Shown one piece after another: positions 1-11,628 of a stretch of 64,000 nt of DNA. The translations under genes and the position numbers were made by a program. Origin of the DNA: Nansenia antarctica (taxonomy: Eukaryota; Chordata; Actinopteri; Argentiniformes; Microstomatidae); contig OZ022345.1 of assembly GCA_963989245.1 (NCBI GenBank), forward strand, positions 34,517,722 to 34,581,721, in the 5' to 3' direction. Within the stretch, counting starts at the first letter, position 1. Each line of letters begins with the position of its first letter. The notes below the pieces were generated by a model. It did not search any database. It worked only from the letters and a program-made list of their open reading frames with translations, and had not been told where the DNA came from.

Positions 1-423
1 GCTGCCTTGGGGGGTTGGCATGGACCGTGGCATGGACCCCCCCCCCGCCCAGGGGGTAAGACCCTGCGACATACCAGCGTCATGTCCAGGGGGTGTACTA
101 ACTTGTACATTAAGCCGCCTCACGCTACGGAAACAGGAGATAGGCTCCTTCCCTATGGGCCATTAGGCTCGAGAACCATCGGTTCTCAAGGCTACTTACT
201 TATGTGGTCTTGACTACCTGTCCACTTTCTCACCTGGTTCTTGCTGTCTCGCTCTCTGGTGTGTCGAGCACCATCCTGCTCTCTCTCCTTCTCTCCCTCT
301 CTATCCTCCTCTCTCCCTCTTTTGCTGTCAACCAAAAGGCAAACATAACAACCAGAGTATTTATAATCTAATAAGAGGTATAAATTGATCCATATCAATG
401 TATAACATCATTATAATTGAATA
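1..423. other. no recognisable gene or repeat
   Basis: I see no gene here. A pyrimidine-rich CT stretch lies at about 240-320. The last 60 bases are AT-rich and lead into the LINE fragment that follows. Confidence 0.4.
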
Positions 424-1455
424 TTGGATTGCTGTGGGAAATGCAGTCAGATAATGGCATTTAAATATGCTGACGACACTGCAATTCTAAGTCTCCTTGA
501 TAAAGATACAGACCCCTCGGTGCTCCATGATGAGATTAACATATTCACTAAATGGTGCGACAGCAACCATCTCATCTTAAACCTCACCAAAACTCAGGAG
601 GTTGTGTTAGACCCAAGGCAGGTAACTGACCATGAGCCTGTGGTTGTTAAAGACCAAACAATCATCCAGGTGCCCTCTTATAAGTACTTAGGTATTCAAT
701 TAGACAACCATCTCTGCTGGAATACACACTTAGACAGCTTATGTAACAAACTACAGCAGAGGCTTTATCACCTGAGGCGACTCAGACTTTATGGGGTGAG
801 AAAGCAGATCATGAGAATGTTCTATCAGTCCATTGTTGAAAGTGTAATCAGATATGGAATAATTGTGTGGTTTGGCAACTTAACTGTACAACAAAAAAAC
901 AGACTAGTCAGCATTCACAAAACAGCTATGAAAATTGTAGGTGAAAGAGACTATGTGATCCTAAATAAACTATATGAAAAAGCTGTCCTGGACAAGGCTA
1001 ACAAGATAATCGCAGACCCCCAACATCCGCTCTCCACAGAATACGAAGTTCTCCCCCTAGGTAGAAGGCTTCGCATGCCAAGATGTAACTATAAGCTCTT
1101 AAAACTATCATTTGTCCCATTCTCCATTTAACTAATACATTCGCTCAAGCAGAAACGATGATTAGGACATGATCACCAGCACCTGCACTTTATCTTAGAC
1201 ACCACTTGAAGGGCCATGTGCAATATTCGAAAACACCACTTGAAGGGTTATGTGCAATATATATTTATACCAAATGATGCCATGTCCAGGTGGAAACTGC
1301 TGCCAATGTCACTCAATGTTTGTTGCTGTCCTGTTGTTTACTTTGCCTACTGTATGTTGTATGTATCGTCTCTGTTGCACTTGAAGCATGAAAGTACCAT
1401 GCCCAAGACAAATTTCCCCTCGGGGACAATAAAGTATAATCAATCAATTTTGACT
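424..1455 (+). mobile_element. 5'-truncated non-LTR retrotransposon, L2/CR1-like
   Basis: An open frame at 424-1131 encodes the C-terminal half of a reverse transcriptase. The FKYADDTAIL block at its start is the catalytic YADD box. It is followed by KYLGIQLD and by the usual C-terminal region (SVIRYGIIVWFGNLT, then LGRRLRMPRCNY). The 3' tail at about 1415-1450 reads TTTCCCCTCGGGGACAATAA, a common end of fish LINEs of this kind. The endonuclease and the N-terminal RT blocks are missing, so this is a dead 5'-truncated copy. The exact clade (L2, CR1 or a relative) is not certain. Confidence 0.85.
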
Positions 1456-2137
1456 TTACTCTCACCTGAAAGAAAAAAAAACTATAAAGAAAACAGACAT
1501 TTCCAATACTTCAATCCACTGTCCATGTACTGTAAATATGCCATTATGGTATTACCATAAAGCCCAATTCTAGCAGAGTAAGAAAGATAGTATATCTACT
1601 TTAAGTAAAATAATAAAGTGCATCCAGTTAGCTCTTTAGCTGGCAAGTGTGCAGCAGACTAGCTCATCTAATCACCTCTGAACTAGCTAGTTAGCTTGCT
1701 AGTTCTTTGACACTATTTACACACCATGGAACTATAATCAGACACTTTCTAGTCACAATAATAACGACCAATTTGAACCAACTTGCTCTGTTAGAACACT
1801 CAGCAATTATATTTGCTAACGTTTCAACTTGCTTACTTTCCATCTGCAGACATCTCACCCTGCAAAAACTCTCACGTCGCGCGCGCACACTCGCGCACAA
1901 TCTTGTATTATTCTCCAGTGCGTAGCGAAGTGTGGAGATAGGTCTGGCTATGCGAGACTACTGGCGGACTAACGTTACAAACGAGCCCATGGGCTTGCCA
2001 CTCGCCAGCTTCAGGTTGGGTGCATTTTTTAAAAAGCTCATATTTTAGCCTGCTTGTCAGATGTTTGGTGTCTATGTCCGTAAGAATTCCTCTTTCTTGG
2101 GGGGGCGGGGGGTTCCGTTGGGGGGGCGGCCCGCAAT
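1456..2137. other. intergenic, no gene seen
   Basis: No coding signal. About 1915-2137 looks like interior of an old repeat ending in the hAT-like terminus annotated next, but I could not place its left end. Confidence 0.3.
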
Positions 2138-2153
2138 GGTAGGGGAAACACTG
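2138..2153 (-). mobile_element. hAT-like terminal sequence (solo end)
   Basis: GGTAGGGGAAACACTG is the mirror of CAGTGTTTCCCCTACC, a typical fish hAT terminal inverted repeat. A G-rich stretch at 2096-2130 lies just inside it. No matching left end was found, so the element is truncated or diverged. Confidence 0.5.
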
Positions 2154-2585
2154 ATGTTAATACTTAATAGGCACAAACTGATGTTGCAAAACAAGGTAAA
2201 AACTATAACTGCATTTACTTCCCTGTGTTTAAATTAGTCTTCAGGCTGAAAAACATCAAAATCACTTTTTTTTATAAAGTTAATTAATTGCATTTTCAGA
2301 ACTGTTTTGTGAAGGTTAAAAGTAGGTATGTTAAAAATAAAATGAAATGGTGATATAATGATTGGCGGTTTTAATATATAATAAATTCTATATTTGACCT
2401 ACTCCACCATAGCCTTATCGTAACGTGTATTCTTACCACTAGCAGCTAAGCAACACCATATCATTTACTGCTTTTTATAAATCTATAAAAGTAATATTGA
2501 GCAGAATTAAGTTCAGCCTACTGGTCTGGCCCTCCACAATAGTCTTGTCCTGTGGCCCCTTGTGAAAATGAATTGCCCACCCCTG
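2154..2585 (-). mobile_element. possible hAT right end, AT-rich interior
   Basis: The segment ends in TGAATTGCCCACCCCTG, which matches the CAGGGGTGGGCAA-type end of hAT/Charlie elements in reverse. The upstream 400 bases are AT-rich and non-coding. The left end was not identified, so the start given is only the edge of the previous entry. Confidence 0.35.
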
Positions 2586-3735
2586 GGGCCTCATTTATAA
2601 TAAAAAAAACTACTTGAACGTAAGCACATCTTTGACTTTCACGTAAGCACATTTTTCTAAACAGACGTAAGCATTATTTATAAAACGGGCTGCACTTGTT
2701 TCAAATTGCGTACGTGCTTCCTTCTATAAATACCAACGCAGGTAAAATGAACGCAGGAGAATGAGGTTTGTATTAACGCCTGTGATAGCGGCTCAATTAT
2801 AGCGGCTGAATTAAGCCAAGTGCTATAATATAGGGTAGGCGTTCGTCTGGAAGCGGGAGAGGGCAGAGAAGGGTGGTTTCTCGGTAAGTTGCATTTGTAA
2901 CGTTTGATCATGACAACTAACCAGGCAAATGCTTATACTCAGTACTCAAGTTGTAAAAGAAAATCAGGGGAGGTGGTGGATTTGATCATATGAGGACAAT
3001 TTTTGCATCCCCACAGCGTCAGTGACTTCAGTGTCAGTGACTTGGTAAACATGTCATTGCATGTGTGCGTGCCCCCTCGCACCTTGAAATAGCAGTAATA
3101 CCACGTAAAATGACATAATGGATGGAAAGGGGGGATGGCAGTTTTAGAAGGGGGCTGATTTTGACTGTTTTTATTTCAGGAGGGATGCCATCCTCCCTCA
3201 TCCCCCCTCAACTCGAGTGCTGCTTATACTGTAATAATATAATGGTCTTATTCTTATCAGGTGACATTGAAAACATGACTCCCTTTGCGAACTCCCAGAC
3301 ACCGGAGAAAATCCAGTATAATTTAGCGCGTGGCCGGGCAAGGTCCGTTGTGGAACACACTAGGCATGTTGAAGAGGAGATAGACAGCTCCGGAGGGATA
3401 TAAAGAAAGACTGAAATACAATCATAAACATCAGTTCCCTTTAAATCTTGAATTAAACTCATTTTCTCAGCTGATAACAACATCGTTAATTTTATTAAGA
3501 GCCACTTGCATGAATTACAGTAGGCAGTGCAGCTCACATGCCTGTAATAACTCCACATAACCAGTAGGTAATGTGCATACGCAAGGTCAATACCCGACGT
3601 AGAGCTACGATCGTTTCCACGGTCAAATTGACTCAAGTTGAAATTGTATAAATCACTACGTTGATGTGGTTTTCTACGTACGACAGATCACGACAGATCA
3701 ACATTTGATCTAAGTACTTTCTATAATGAGGCCCC
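2586..3735. mobile_element. non-autonomous inverted-repeat DNA transposon, copy 1
   Basis: It begins GGGGCCTCATTTATA and ends with the mirror TATAATGAGGCCCC. Inside are paired CACGTAAGCACATTTTTCTA and ACGTACG-type motifs near both ends. No transposase frame is present. A shorter relative follows immediately and shares the interior blocks (GGATGGAAAGGGGGGATGGC, then TTTAGCGCGTGGCCGGGCAA). The superfamily is not settled; a PIF/Harbinger-like MITE is one possibility. Confidence 0.7.
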
Positions 3736-3736
3736 A

Positions 3737-4689
3737 GGGGCCTCATTCAGAAAGAAGTACTTGAACGTCATCTTTGACTTTCACGTAAGCACATTTTTCT
3801 AAACGGACGTAAGCATTATTTATAAAACGGGCTGAGATGGTTTAAAGTTGCGTACGTGCTTCCTTCTATAAATACCAAACATACTTGGAATTGAACGCAG
3901 GTGAATGAGGTTTGTATTAACGCCCTGTGATAGAGGCTCAATTATAGCGGCTGAATGAAGCCAAGTGCTATAATATAATATAATACAGACAGACAATACT
4001 GACAATATTATATACTGTCTGTATTATATTATATTATAGCACTTGGCTTCATTCAGCCGCTATTTGAGCCGCTATCACAGGGCGTTAATACTATATTATA
4101 GGGTAGGCGTGCGTCTGGAAGCGGGAGAGGGCAGTAATACCACGTTCATTGATAAAATGACATAAGGGATGGAAAGGGGGGATGGCAGTTTTAGAAGGGG
4201 GATGATTTGGACTGTTTTTATTTCAGGGGGGGTGCCATTCCCCCTCATCCCGACTCAACTCGAAATCCAGTATCATTTAGCGCGTGGCCGGGCAAGGCAT
4301 AGGCATGTTGAAGAGAGATAGACAGCTCCGGAGGGATATAAAGAAAGACTGAAATACAATCATAAACATTAGTTCCCTTTAAATCTTGAATTTAACCCAT
4401 TTTCTCGGCTGGTAACAACATCGTTAATTTTATTACGAGCCACTTAAACTTCGCATGAATTACAGTAGGCAACGTTTTTCCAGTGCGGCTCACATGCCTG
4501 TAATAACTCCGCATAACCAGTAGGTAATGTGCGTAAGCAAGTTGAATACTCGACGTCGAGCTACGATCGTTTCCACGATCAAATTGACTCACGTTGAAAT
4601 TGTATAAATCACTACGTTGACGTGGTTTTCTACGTACGACACGGGTAAGATCAACATTTGATCTAAGCACCCGTTATGAATGAGGCCCC
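3737..4689. mobile_element. non-autonomous inverted-repeat DNA transposon, copy 2
   Basis: Same family as the preceding copy, separated from it by a single A. The ends are GGGGCCTCATTCAG and GAATGAGGCCCC. It differs by a large internal palindrome at 3915-4090 and by deletions in the middle. No coding frame of its own. Confidence 0.7.
3915..4090. repeat. internal hairpin-forming palindrome
   Basis: Two arms of about 75-80 bases (3915-3994 and 4016-4090) are near-perfect reverse complements. The left arm starts TATTAACGCCCTGTGATA and the right arm ends TATCACAGGGCGTTAATA. About 20 bases of spacer separate them. The shorter arm sequence also occurs once in the neighbouring copy, so it probably arose by fold-back duplication. 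Confidence 0.85.
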
Positions 4690-5596
4690 AGGTCTAGAAG
4701 CTTTTCACCATCAGATATTAGCGAGTTGTTTGTCTGAGTTTTCTGCCTGCAGTGACTTTTGCTGTGATATGATTGGACAATGTCTATTTTGGGGCGTGGC
4801 TTAGCGATAGGTCCATTAGGATTACCGATTAAACCAACCAGGAAGTGGGCGGAGCCTCTGAACCTTGGAGAACATGGAGCCTGCTTGACAACACAACACA
4901 GACACGCACACATATCCTAATCCTCTCTTAGGGCCACGTTCATCCATTCATTATAATTGTGCGCTTCTGACTTGTTTTGACGCCAGTTTGAATGATTTAG
5001 GAGGAGCGAGAAAGGGGAGGTCAAGACGGTACATTTTACATAAATACAAATACATTTGTCTAAATAAGTTAATCATCTGTCCATCAGTCATCGTAAGAAA
5101 TAGTAATCCATGCCAAAACCTGGGGCCACTGGCAGTTATAATACTAGAAAATATCCGATTGAGTGGATCAGTGTGGTTGATGTGGTGTTGATGCAATGAC
5201 GTGCAATGACGTCAAGCGTCAAGTGTCAAGCCGTTCACACATGCGCATTGAAGCAAAGCGGTTGTCAACAGCAACAACCACACAAAAGAATCCGTTTTTG
5301 CTTTCTTCTTGGTCGCCATAACTTGCTTTTCTGTCTGTTTTGTACTTTTCTTTTCTGTCTACACTCACACACTGGAGATATTTTTGTGGTGTGGACAGAG
5401 TTTTTTTTTTAAACAAGGACGAAAATATCTGCTTAAAAAAATATCCATATACGTGTAGTCCAGGCCTAAGTAGAACACACATGATCAGCTCAAATAGTGC
5501 AATTTTAAAAATAACAAATAATAACCCTTTAGTTTCCTCAGCCTCTGTCTGACATCTGTAGGGGTGTTCTCTCCAATGTCACCACCAGGCACTCAC
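4690..5596. other. intergenic, no feature recognised
   Basis: No coding or repeat signature that I can name. A short T run at 5401-5411 and AT-rich sequence are present. Confidence 0.3.
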
Positions 5597-5994
5597 CAGG
5601 GTTCCCACACCTTCTGAAACATCAAATTCAAGCACCTTTCAAGGACTTTCAAGACTCAATTCCCTCAAATTCAAGGACCCAACACGGCATAGTTTGAGAC
5701 AGATCTAGATGAGAATTTACATAATAGAAACTATCCGCTCACAGACAACAGAGAGGCTTGAATGTGTGAACACTAGATGGTCTCTTGCCTTCCCTACCAC
5801 AGCACAGCAAAGAAACTGATTTACTAGCTGACGAGTAAAACATTTTTTATATATATATTTTTAAATTAGGAGAGAGAAGGGAATTCAAGCACTTTCAATG
5901 ACCCAATGTCTATTTTCAAAAACTTTTAATACCTTGATTTTTTCTTCTCAAATTCACAAACTTTCAAGGATTTCAAGGACCTGTGGGAACCCTG
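5597..5994. mobile_element. hAT-like MITE with 6-bp target duplication
   Basis: The ends are CAGGGTTCCCACA and TGTGGGAACCCTG, a 13-base perfect terminal inverted repeat. The 6-base direct repeat ACTCAC flanks it (5591-5596 and 5995-6000). The interior repeats TTCAAG/CAAGGAC motifs and is non-coding. A short target duplication with CAGGG ends fits the short-TSD hAT groups. Confidence 0.75.
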
Positions 5995-7132
5995 ACTCAC
6001 ACACTGGGACACACTCACACACTGGGACACACTCACACACTGGGACACACTCACACACTGGGACACACTCACACACTGGGACACACTCACACACTGGGAC
6101 ACACTCACACACTGGACACTCACACACTGGGACACACTCACACACTGGGACACTCACACACTGGGACACACTCACACACTGGGACACACTCACACACTGG
6201 ACACTCACACACTGGGACGCACTCACACACTGGGACACACTCACACACTGGGGCACTCACACACTGGGACGCACTCACACACTGGGACACTCACACACTG
6301 GGACGCACTCACACACTGGGACGCACTCACACACTGGGACGCACTCACACACTGGGACGCACTCACACACTGGACACTCACACACTGGGACGCACTCACA
6401 CACTGGGACGTACTCACACACTGGGACGCACTCACACACTGGGACGCACTCACACACTGGGACGCACTCACACACTGGGACGCACTCACACACTGGGACG
6501 CACTCACACACTGGAACACACTCACACACTGGGACGCACTCACACACTGGGACGCACTCACACACTGGGACGCACTCACACACTGGGACGCACTCACACA
6601 CTGGGACGCACTCACACACCGGGACGCACTCACACACCGGGACGCACTCACACACTGGGACGCACTCACACACTGGGACACACTCACACACTGGGACACA
6701 CTCACACACTGGACACTCACACACTGGGACGCACTCACACACTGGACACTTACACACTGGACACTCACACACTGGGACACACTCACACACTGGGACACAC
6801 TCACACACTGGGACACACTCACACACGGGACACTCACACACTGGGACACACTCACACACTGGACACTCACACACTGGGACACACTCACACACTGGACACT
6901 CACACACTGGACACTCACACACTGGACACTCACACACTGGGACACACTCACACACTGGGACACACTCACACACTGGGACACACTCACACACTGGGACACA
7001 CTCACACACTGGACACTCACACACTGGATACTCACACACTGGACACTCACACACTGGGACACACTCACACACTGGGGGGCACTCACACACACACTGGGGG
7101 GCACTCACACACACACTGGGGGGCATTCACAC
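5995..7132. repeat. minisatellite, 18- and 15-bp units
   Basis: More than 60 units of ACTCACACACTGGGACAC (18 bases) or its 15-base variant ACTCACACACTGGAC. Late units change to a GGGGGGC-bearing form. Because both unit lengths are multiples of three, long frames stay open on both strands (THSHTG and CVSVSQ repeats), but there is no gene evidence. The array begins exactly at the right target duplication of the MITE. Confidence 0.95.
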
Positions 7133-7734
7133 AACTGTTAACCTTGAGAGTCTTGGAACAATCCCCACCCTGGCCCTCATGTTGTTGTGGTCACCTGAGC
7201 AGGTCTGGCACCCCATTGGCTTCTTCCTCTCCTCTCTCGCCCCTTATAACGCCTCACCACTTAACTTCTGTAAATCTTAACAACATACGGCCGAAACAGT
7301 AGAGGGATTACATGTGGCAGAGGCAGGTGAGGTTCCGGCTCGATAAGGCTCCTTTCACACGCGTTACGGAGGAGAAGAGGTGGGATACGGGCAAGGGCAG
7401 GCCGCTAGTGATTAACACAGCGCTGAACTTGGCCGCGCGCCAAACAAGCGTTTAAGATATCTGGGGAGTTTTTTATGAAGTCAGTATGTTCTTGTATGTG
7501 TTGAGCAGTGCGGAATATGCAGATAGTTGCAGTAATGAGGAACTGAGAATGTTTGTTAACTACGTGAGGTGATTTTTGTATCTTGCTGCAATGCCAATGT
7601 GTGAAGAACCTTTGAAGACTTTTACTCTTGTGTACTTGTATTCTGATTCTGAGGTAACTTGGCTTAGATCCCAATGACAAATGTGTGAAAAGCCCGATTT
7701 GTTCAAGTTTGTTGGAGAAAACAGCCATCTCACA
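7133..7734. other. intergenic, no feature recognised
   Basis: Non-repetitive sequence with no convincing coding frame or splice pattern. Confidence 0.3.
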
Positions 7735-7930
7735 GCAGAAGGCCTAGGTGAAACAGCTATCTTATAGCAGAAGGGCTAGGTGAAACAGCTATCTTATAGC
7801 AGAAGGGCTAGGTGAAACAGCCATCTTATAGCAGAAGGTAGGTGAAACAGCTATCTTATAGCAGAAGGTAGGTGAAACAGCCATCTTATAGCAGAAGGTA
7901 GGTGAAACAGCCATCTTATAGCAGAAGGCC
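7735..7930. repeat. minisatellite, about 28-32-bp units
   Basis: About seven units of the form AGCAGAAGGCTAGGTGAAAC followed by AGCTATCTTAT. Units alternate between AGCTATC and AGCCATC and vary in length. Confidence 0.9.
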
Positions 7931-9240
7931 TATGTGATGTATTCCTCCTCTTCTTTTTGCAACTGACAACAACAATTTCATAACTGAAATGTGTCGATGG
8001 TGAATTACCACTCCATCTATGCTTGTTTATGTGCGCATGAGCTCATACAAAACATTTCTAGGATATTCAATCTAAATCAGATCAATGGCTAGTTTGTTTT
8101 GATAGACACCCCAACAATGACGTGTCTATTTGAACAAAACCTATTATGATAATAGAAAAAAAACTAAAAACACATGACAATAGCTTTAAATGATTGGCTT
8201 AGTAAAGTTATGGTGCAAGAACTAATTTCTCTCTACAAACATGCACAGCAGTAAAGAGTGTTCATCTGAAGACAATCATTTGCAATGTCAATTTGCCTCA
8301 CAAATAATGACTCATAAATAAATATGTTTTCTCTAAATGAACGTGCCAAATGAATCAAGCGTCTTATTATCGGCAGCTGATTATTTGGAGGGTTTTCTAA
8401 ACAACGCAAATCGGAATGCAACCGAGAGAAGAACAGATTTCAGCATTCAACACCACCCTCCCTATCTGAATTACATTTTTATCAACATGGCACTGAGAGA
8501 GCATTTAATTTAGAGAGCAAAACTCAATTTCTAAAAATCACACTGGAATTATATGCATGGGGGTTGAGAGAAAGAGAGAGGGGAAGGGAGAGGGGGGGGG
8601 GGGGAACAGACAACGAATAAGTGTGTGTGGATGAAAGAGAGGAAACGAAGATAAGAGAGAAAGAGTGGTGGGTAAAAGAGAAAGGTAAATCAGAAATTGC
8701 TTCATACAAAGGATTCATTAAAACACCCCAGGTCCATTCTCATTCAAACTGATATACTGCAACAAGAATTGGATGGAGGAGGAGGAGGAGGAGGAGGAGG
8801 TGTGTGGGGAGACTCACCTAAAAGATTAGCCTTACCGCCCACCAGATGCATCATGGGCTATTTGCATCACAAAGGGCAACTTGCGTTTATTCTTTTCTAT
8901 AATGTACAAAAAACATTTCAGATTTACAACGCACTCAGTCTTGTACTGTTGAATATTCAAAGCACTTATAAATGCACTTTTCTTTTACTATAACCCACGG
9001 TGGTGTTTATTGTATGAGTTGTAGCCTTTGTTTTGGTTCATGAATTTGTTACAAGAAGAGAGACTCTCTCCAATGCACTTCTAAAAGCTCCAGGATGCAG
9101 ATTTTAGCTTATCAGTAGCCATCAAGGACTGAAATCTCTTGATGAAGAATGTTCAGTGGAGAGTGCTGTATTAGTCTAAAACAAAACATTTTCTCAAATC
9201 TGGTGTCAGGTAGAGGACACTGGCCTTGACGTGCGTATTT
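7931..9240. other. intergenic with simple-sequence tracts
   Basis: No gene seen. It holds a G run near 8594-8603 within a purine-rich AG stretch (8565-8690) and a GGA triplet repeat at about 8776-8799. Confidence 0.4.
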
Positions 9241-9254
9241 CAAGTTTGGTTTGT

Positions 9255-9477
9255 TTACAAGGCGGCTGCGGCGCAGAAGATAGAGCCGCCGTAGAATAAT
9301 CGCAAGGTCGGCAGATCGGCGGTTTTGAACCCCAAATTGCTCCCAATGAGCAGGCCGGCGCCTTGCATGGTAGCTTGCCGCCATTAGTGTGTGAATGTGT
9401 GTGTGAATGGGTGTATGAGAGGCCGTTGTAAAGCACTTTGGAATAAAGCTCTATATAAGTCAGTCCATTTACCCTTT
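9255..9477 (+). mobile_element. tRNA-derived SINE, family 1
   Basis: The head resembles a tRNA: an A-box-like GGCGCAGAAGATAGAGC and a B-box-like region around GGCGGTTTTGAACC. It is followed by the body CAAATTGCTCCCAATGAG, GCCTTGCATGGTAGCTTGC, and the tail GGCCGTTGTAAAGCACTTTG. Other copies lie at 22273-22537 (+), 25489-25743 (-) and 49018-49300 (-). The start is chosen from alignment to those copies. Relative to them it lacks the segment between the head and the CCAAATTGC block. Confidence 0.8.
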
Positions 9478-9763
9478 ACAAGGACATGCAGGCATGTTTG
9501 CACGTTTTAACATTTTCAGCAGGTGAAAACTACAGGAGAATACTTTTAGAAGAGCCACAATTCTAAATGTGACTTGTATAATTGCATCTCTCATAGGCTA
9601 TTAGCCTGCTATTAGGACAAAACAATGAGAGGGCGGAATGAATACCAAACATGCTGCGTTCCAAAAACATCATGTAGGCCAATAAGCACTCTCGAAGTCA
9701 AATGTTCTCACTCTGGATATCTGCAACGTATGTTTTATTTAAAGATGATGATGCTATACTCTT
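9478..9763. other. intergenic, no feature recognised
   Basis: No gene or named repeat seen. Confidence 0.3.
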
Positions 9764-10143
9764 AGGGTATGTTTTCACTAGAACATTTGTTTCACTTGGA
9801 TTCAGAGTTTAGGATAACATTTGTTTTGCTCTGCATCGTTTGGCGCAAACAACCGACGGATGCTCCGCTTGAAAAGGGTGGTTTCACACCGATTAGAAAC
9901 GACGCATCGAGGCTGTCCATAGGAAAACAACAGCGCATGCGTGTTGATCTGGATAAGAGCGGGACGAACGGGCAATTTTCGGACCAATCAACTACCACGT
10001 CTGTTGCTTCGATTGCGTATGTTACTTCGTTCACATAAAGGGCTGTGAGAACGCAAATCAGAGAAATCATTTATGCAACAATGTTGCAATCTCATCCACT
10101 TGCTCCCGGACATGATTCGGACTTTCATGTGAGAACATGACCT
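9764..10143. mobile_element. MITE, family with AGGGTRTGTT ends, copy 1
   Basis: It starts AGGGTATGTTTTCACTAG and ends with the mirror of AAGGTCATGTTCTCACATG. The second copy at 42474-42900 shares the interior, for example GCTCCGCTTGAAAAGGGTGG and GGATAAGAGCGGGACGAACG. No transposase. The superfamily is not assigned. Confidence 0.75.
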
Positions 10144-10329
10144 TAAAAAAAAAAAAGTAATCCTCTTCAACCTCGTTAAAGAGATTGCCTGAAACATTTC
10201 CATCACAAGAACAGAAGATGGAACCTAAATCTAAGTTGAGTAGTAGTACAAAGCTTATGTCTAGGTTTCATGGTTCATCTCTTATGATGAAAGACACCGA
10301 TTTCAATGTAAAATACATAATTATATACG

Positions 10330-10480
10330 GCATTTAGCTGACGCTTTTAATCCAAAGCGATTTACATTGCAGTGAGTGCATACATTTTACAGTATGGTCC
10401 CAGGCGGAAACGAACCCACAATCTAAGCGTTACTAGCGCACATGCTCTAGCAACTGAGCCACAGAGGACCACATCAGCTC
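10330..10480 (-). mobile_element. tRNA-derived SINE, family 3 (minus)
   Basis: Read on the minus strand it gives a tRNA-like head (GGCTCAGTTGCTAGAGCATG, then GGGTTCGTTTCC) and ends AAAAGCGTCAGCTAAATGCC. A plus-strand relative lies at 61916-62058. Confidence 0.7.
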
Positions 10481-10497
10481 ACTACATCCTCCAGACC

Positions 10498-10570
10498 AGG
10501 GGCGGCGCTAGGGGGTGGCTACTGGGGCTCAAGCCCCGGATGTTTTCTGAAAAGCCCCGAATGTTTTACT

Positions 10571-10601
<31 letters not shown>

Positions 10602-10735
10602 GTAAGGATGGATATCCGAAAGTTGTTTTCAACAAAACAAGCGCCAAGAACTGTTGCAGCAGCCGTATCAGCAGCTGACAACAATGACATCACCAGCAGT
10701 GATGACATAGATGATGTTTCAGGTTTGTGAATCTT
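10498..10735 (+). mobile_element. 5' end of a hAT transposon with transposase start
   Basis: CAGGGGCGGCGCTAGGGGG at 10498 is a hAT-type left terminal repeat. A short frame at 10608-10730 starts MDIRKLFSTKQAPR, the usual N-terminus of one fish hAT transposase group, and runs into a splice-donor-like TTTCAG|GTTTGTGA. The rest of the transposase and the right end were not found, so this is a 5' fragment. A short A/T-rich tandem (AAAATA)n lies before the ATG. Confidence 0.65.
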
Positions 10736-11490
10736 ATTAGAAAGGTGACTGACTCACTGACACTACTTTTCCGGTTTGCTAATGCTAGCTGGCTATCATA
10801 ACATAACGTTATGTTATAATGAAAATGAAACATAGCAAGGTACTGTTACGGTACATGGTAAGAAATCAAACAAAGGATAATACTTATACAAATAAAGTGA
10901 ATAACAGGCTGATAGTCTTTGATATCTGCACTCTGGTTGACTGAGTAACAAGTGAAAAAGAATGATGTAACGTTAATGTTACAGCTAGTAAACATGGAGT
11001 AATCTGAATCTGAATCTGACTCAAATCTATCCTAAGATGTAACGCTAACTAACTAAGTTTGTTTAATGTCCCAGGGGGGATTTGATTTCACAGTACTATA
11101 CACAGGCCAACAATACATGTAATATATCGTCATATAACACAGGACAAGACTCTAAATACAATATAAGTGGTGAGCACAGAGTCTGCCCTGATATACATAC
11201 TGTAACATAACTAGCCTCAGCCCATCAATTATGTAATTCTATACAAATATAAATGATGGTGACTGACAGGGGGAGCTACGTGTGCTGACCTCCCTCTGTG
11301 CCCAGAACCACCACAATTAGTTTGCTTCATTAAAGGGTGTGAATGTATATGTGTTCTCCAGTGCCCTTTGTCCGCTTTAAGGTGGTGGTAAGTTGAAGGT
11401 TGAAGGCAAAAATTTGGTAGATACCACATGGAACACTTGCCACTCTAGGTGGTGGAGTGTTCCGGAACTCTTTGGCAGTTGGTGATTTAA
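10736..11490. other. intergenic, no feature recognised
   Basis: Possibly continues the hAT interior, but no coding similarity is visible. Confidence 0.25.
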
Positions 11491-11628
11491 GGCTGCGTTC
11501 GTAAATTCGCCCTGGAAATCTGATCAGTGCTCACGGAACGCCTCGTCCAATCAAATGACTTGGCCCCTTTATGACGTTGAACCCAGTGCACGCTCCGGCG
11601 CTCTCAGAGCGAATTTACGAACGCAGCC
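11491..11628. mobile_element. short palindromic MITE, GGCTGCGTTCG ends, copy 1
   Basis: Ends GGCTGCGTTCGTAAATTCGC and GCGAATTTACGAACGCAGCC are perfect inverted repeats of 20 bases. The interior contains TCCAATCAAATGACTTGG. A second copy lies at 14106-14244. Confidence 0.85.

Noticed and set aside
424..1131. A host gene of 235 codons
   Set aside because: It is the C-terminal part of a LINE reverse transcriptase with a LINE 3' tail.
5995..7132. CRISPR-like array
   Set aside because: Contiguous repeats without unique spacers, in a vertebrate genome.
5898..7302. Long frames of about 440-460 codons on plus and 280 on minus (THSHTG and QCVSVS repeats)
   Set aside because: They are an 18/15-bp minisatellite read in several frames; open frames in many phases at once show it is composition, not a gene.
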